Both the position numbers and the translations under genes were made by a program. A stretch of DNA of 5,067 nt from an uncultured Clostridia bacterium. Its GTDB lineage: Bacteria > Bacillota > Clostridia > TANB77 > CAG-508. How positions within the stretch are numbered: position 1 is the first letter of the stretch; the number at the start of each line of letters is the position of its first letter. The stretch is taken from assembly GCA_949448405.1 (NCBI GenBank), contig CASTFX010000096.1, positions 1 through 5,067 on the forward strand. Direction: 5' to 3'. Below are positions 4,239 to 5,067 of the stretch, in pieces. The notes below the pieces were generated by a model. That model did no database searches. It had not been told where the DNA came from and was given only the letters and a program-made list of their open reading frames with translations.

Positions 4239-5067
4239 TTATTCAAAGATGTTCTTTGCCATTATTTCAGCAAATACCGCATATCCCATTGTTACATCAT
4301 TTACCATAACATGTGTTAATGCTCCTACTATTTTTCCATTCTGCACTATCGGACTTCCACTCATTCCTTGTACTATCCCCCCTGCTTTTTTTAGTAACCT
4401 TTCATCTGTTATTTTTATAACCATACTCTTATTATCTATATTATTATTTAAGTTTACCCTTTCTATTTTTATTTTATATTCCTCGGTTTGCCCATTGTCA
4501 AGAGTTGATATAAGTGTTGCCTCCCCTGTTTTTACTTCATTTCTCAAAGCTACTGGATATAAATTGTTTTTATCTACAAACATTGCTGAAGTATTATCTA
4601 AGTATCCATAAATTCCATAGGCTGTATTTTTATATATTGTTCCAATTGTAGGTTGTCCTTCGATTGAACCTTGTATTTTTCCAGGATTTCCGTCTTCTCC
4701 TTTGTCTATTGCTAATATATTTGCTGTAACTACTTCTCCTGAAGCAATATCAATTAGCCTTTCTGTATCTGCATCCATTATTCCATGTCCGAAGTGCTGC
4801 AAACTTTTTGGTTTCTGGTTCATAAAAAGTTGCCGTTCCAACTCCTGCTGCTGCATCTCTTACCCAAAGTCCTATTTTATAAGTATTATCTTCTGCTCTA
4901 ACAGCTGTCATTGTTGTGTTTAAAGCCTCTCCATCTCTAATATATTTTACTTCCATTGTGCTTCCTTTTGATTTATTAATGGCTTTTGTTAGCTCGCTTG
5001 TACAAGTAATTTCTTGCTTATTAATTTCTACTATTATATCTCCTTCTTCTATCCCTGTACCTTCATA
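4239..5067 (-). pseudogene. spoIVB: SpoIVB sporulation protease, frameshifted, 5' end outside window
   Basis: SpoIVB is a secreted S55 serine protease of the mother cell/forespore intermembrane space that, in Bacillus, triggers pro-sigma-K processing. The frame is open to the right edge. The first 92 codons (5067 to 4792) encode the end of a PDZ domain (GIEEGDIIVEINKQEI...ELTKAINKSKG) and the start of the peptidase domain (EDNTYKIGLWVRDAAAGVGT, FYEPETKKFAAL). Expected next is GHGI, but an extra base at 4791 shifts the frame: frame one reads RTWNN... and stops at 4750, while GHGIMDADTERLIDIASGE continues in the next frame for 183 residues to the TAA at 4239. The downstream part keeps catalytic His (4785-4787), Asp (4404-4406) and Ser in GMSGSP (4359-4361). 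Their spacing (His to Ser 142, Asp to Ser 15) equals that of B. subtilis His236, Asp363 and Ser378. This could be a real disruption, an assembly error, or, less likely, recoding. Neither frame alone could give an active protease. Confidence 0.9.

Larger units (their letters stand above)
3503..4239 (+). mobile_element. IS200-type insertion sequence (IS200/IS605 family, tnpA only)
   Basis: A single-gene element of about 737 bp, close to the ~710 bp of classical IS200. It has no terminal inverted repeats or target duplication, as expected for Y1 transposases that move single-stranded DNA. The left subterminal hairpin is CCGGC-TAT-GCCGG (3516-3528) and the right one CCCCCAGC-TTA-GCTGGGGG (4213-4231). 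Boundaries are inferred: TTTAT occurs just outside the left end (3498-3502) and at the right end (4235-4239), and ATAAA, its complement, lies 5' of both hairpins (3508-3512 and 4205-4209). This is the guide/cleavage-site arrangement known for the family. The ends could be off by several bases. No tnpB or omega-RNA region accompanies tnpA. Confidence 0.8.

Noticed and set aside
3503..4239. TnpB or omega-RNA guide system linked to the IS200 element
   Set aside because: No TnpB reading frame exists on either strand near tnpA; the right-end hairpins are explained by the IS200 end structure.
4249..4923. Plus-strand open frames opposite spoIVB (4249-4611, 4702-4923)
   Set aside because: They are mirror frames of a clearly conserved minus-strand gene, with no ribosome binding sites or recognisable protein features.

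Overview
The window is strongly AT-rich with A/T-ending codons, strong AGGAGG-type ribosome binding sites and TGnTATAAT promoters. It carries a class B sortase with a sorted surface protein, and a SpoIVB-type sporulation protease. Together these point to an endospore-forming (or recently spore-forming) member of the Clostridia, Bacillota. No ribosomal or other phylogenetic marker is present, so a genus cannot be named.

Layout, left to right. (1) The 3' part of an unrecognised, charged, coiled-coil protein gene on + enters from the left edge and ends at 464. (2) A small XRE-family repressor gene (875 to 615, minus) converges on it; both share a perfect inverted repeat at 576-629 that works as a bidirectional terminator and overlaps the repressor's last codons. 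(3) After a 202-bp divergent control region, a two-gene cell-wall-anchoring unit runs on +: a 487-residue secreted protein ending in a TPKTG sorting signal (1078-2541), a terminator-like hairpin (2560-2589), then a class B sortase (2612-3403) with its His, Cys and Arg active site complete. The sortase is the likely enzyme that attaches the upstream protein to peptidoglycan, and the divergent XRE protein is a candidate regulator. (4) A terminator (3470-3500) closes this unit. (5) A complete-looking single-gene IS200-type element (about 3503-4239) follows, encoding a Y1 HUH transposase with both terminal hairpins and an elaborate RNA-level control region. (6) A spoIVB gene on minus (5067 to 4239) runs off the right edge. 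It keeps PDZ residues and the full His-Asp-Ser triad but has a one-base frameshift two codons before the catalytic His.

How the parts fit: before the IS200 insertion, the sortase gene and spoIVB were probably convergent genes sharing the 3470-3500 hairpin as a two-way terminator. The element landed between the T-run of that hairpin and the spoIVB stop codon, and its right-end hairpin now sits where the spoIVB terminator was.

Most notable are two layers in IS200: a 14-bp hairpin that would hide the tnpA ribosome binding site only in transcripts entering from outside, and a 13-nt perfect complementarity between the predicted 5' end of the tnpA mRNA and the sequence just after its stop codon. 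I see no CRISPR array, tRNA, rRNA or TnpB gene. The window does not look like a wholly new defence or metabolic system; the novelty is in the regulatory architecture.
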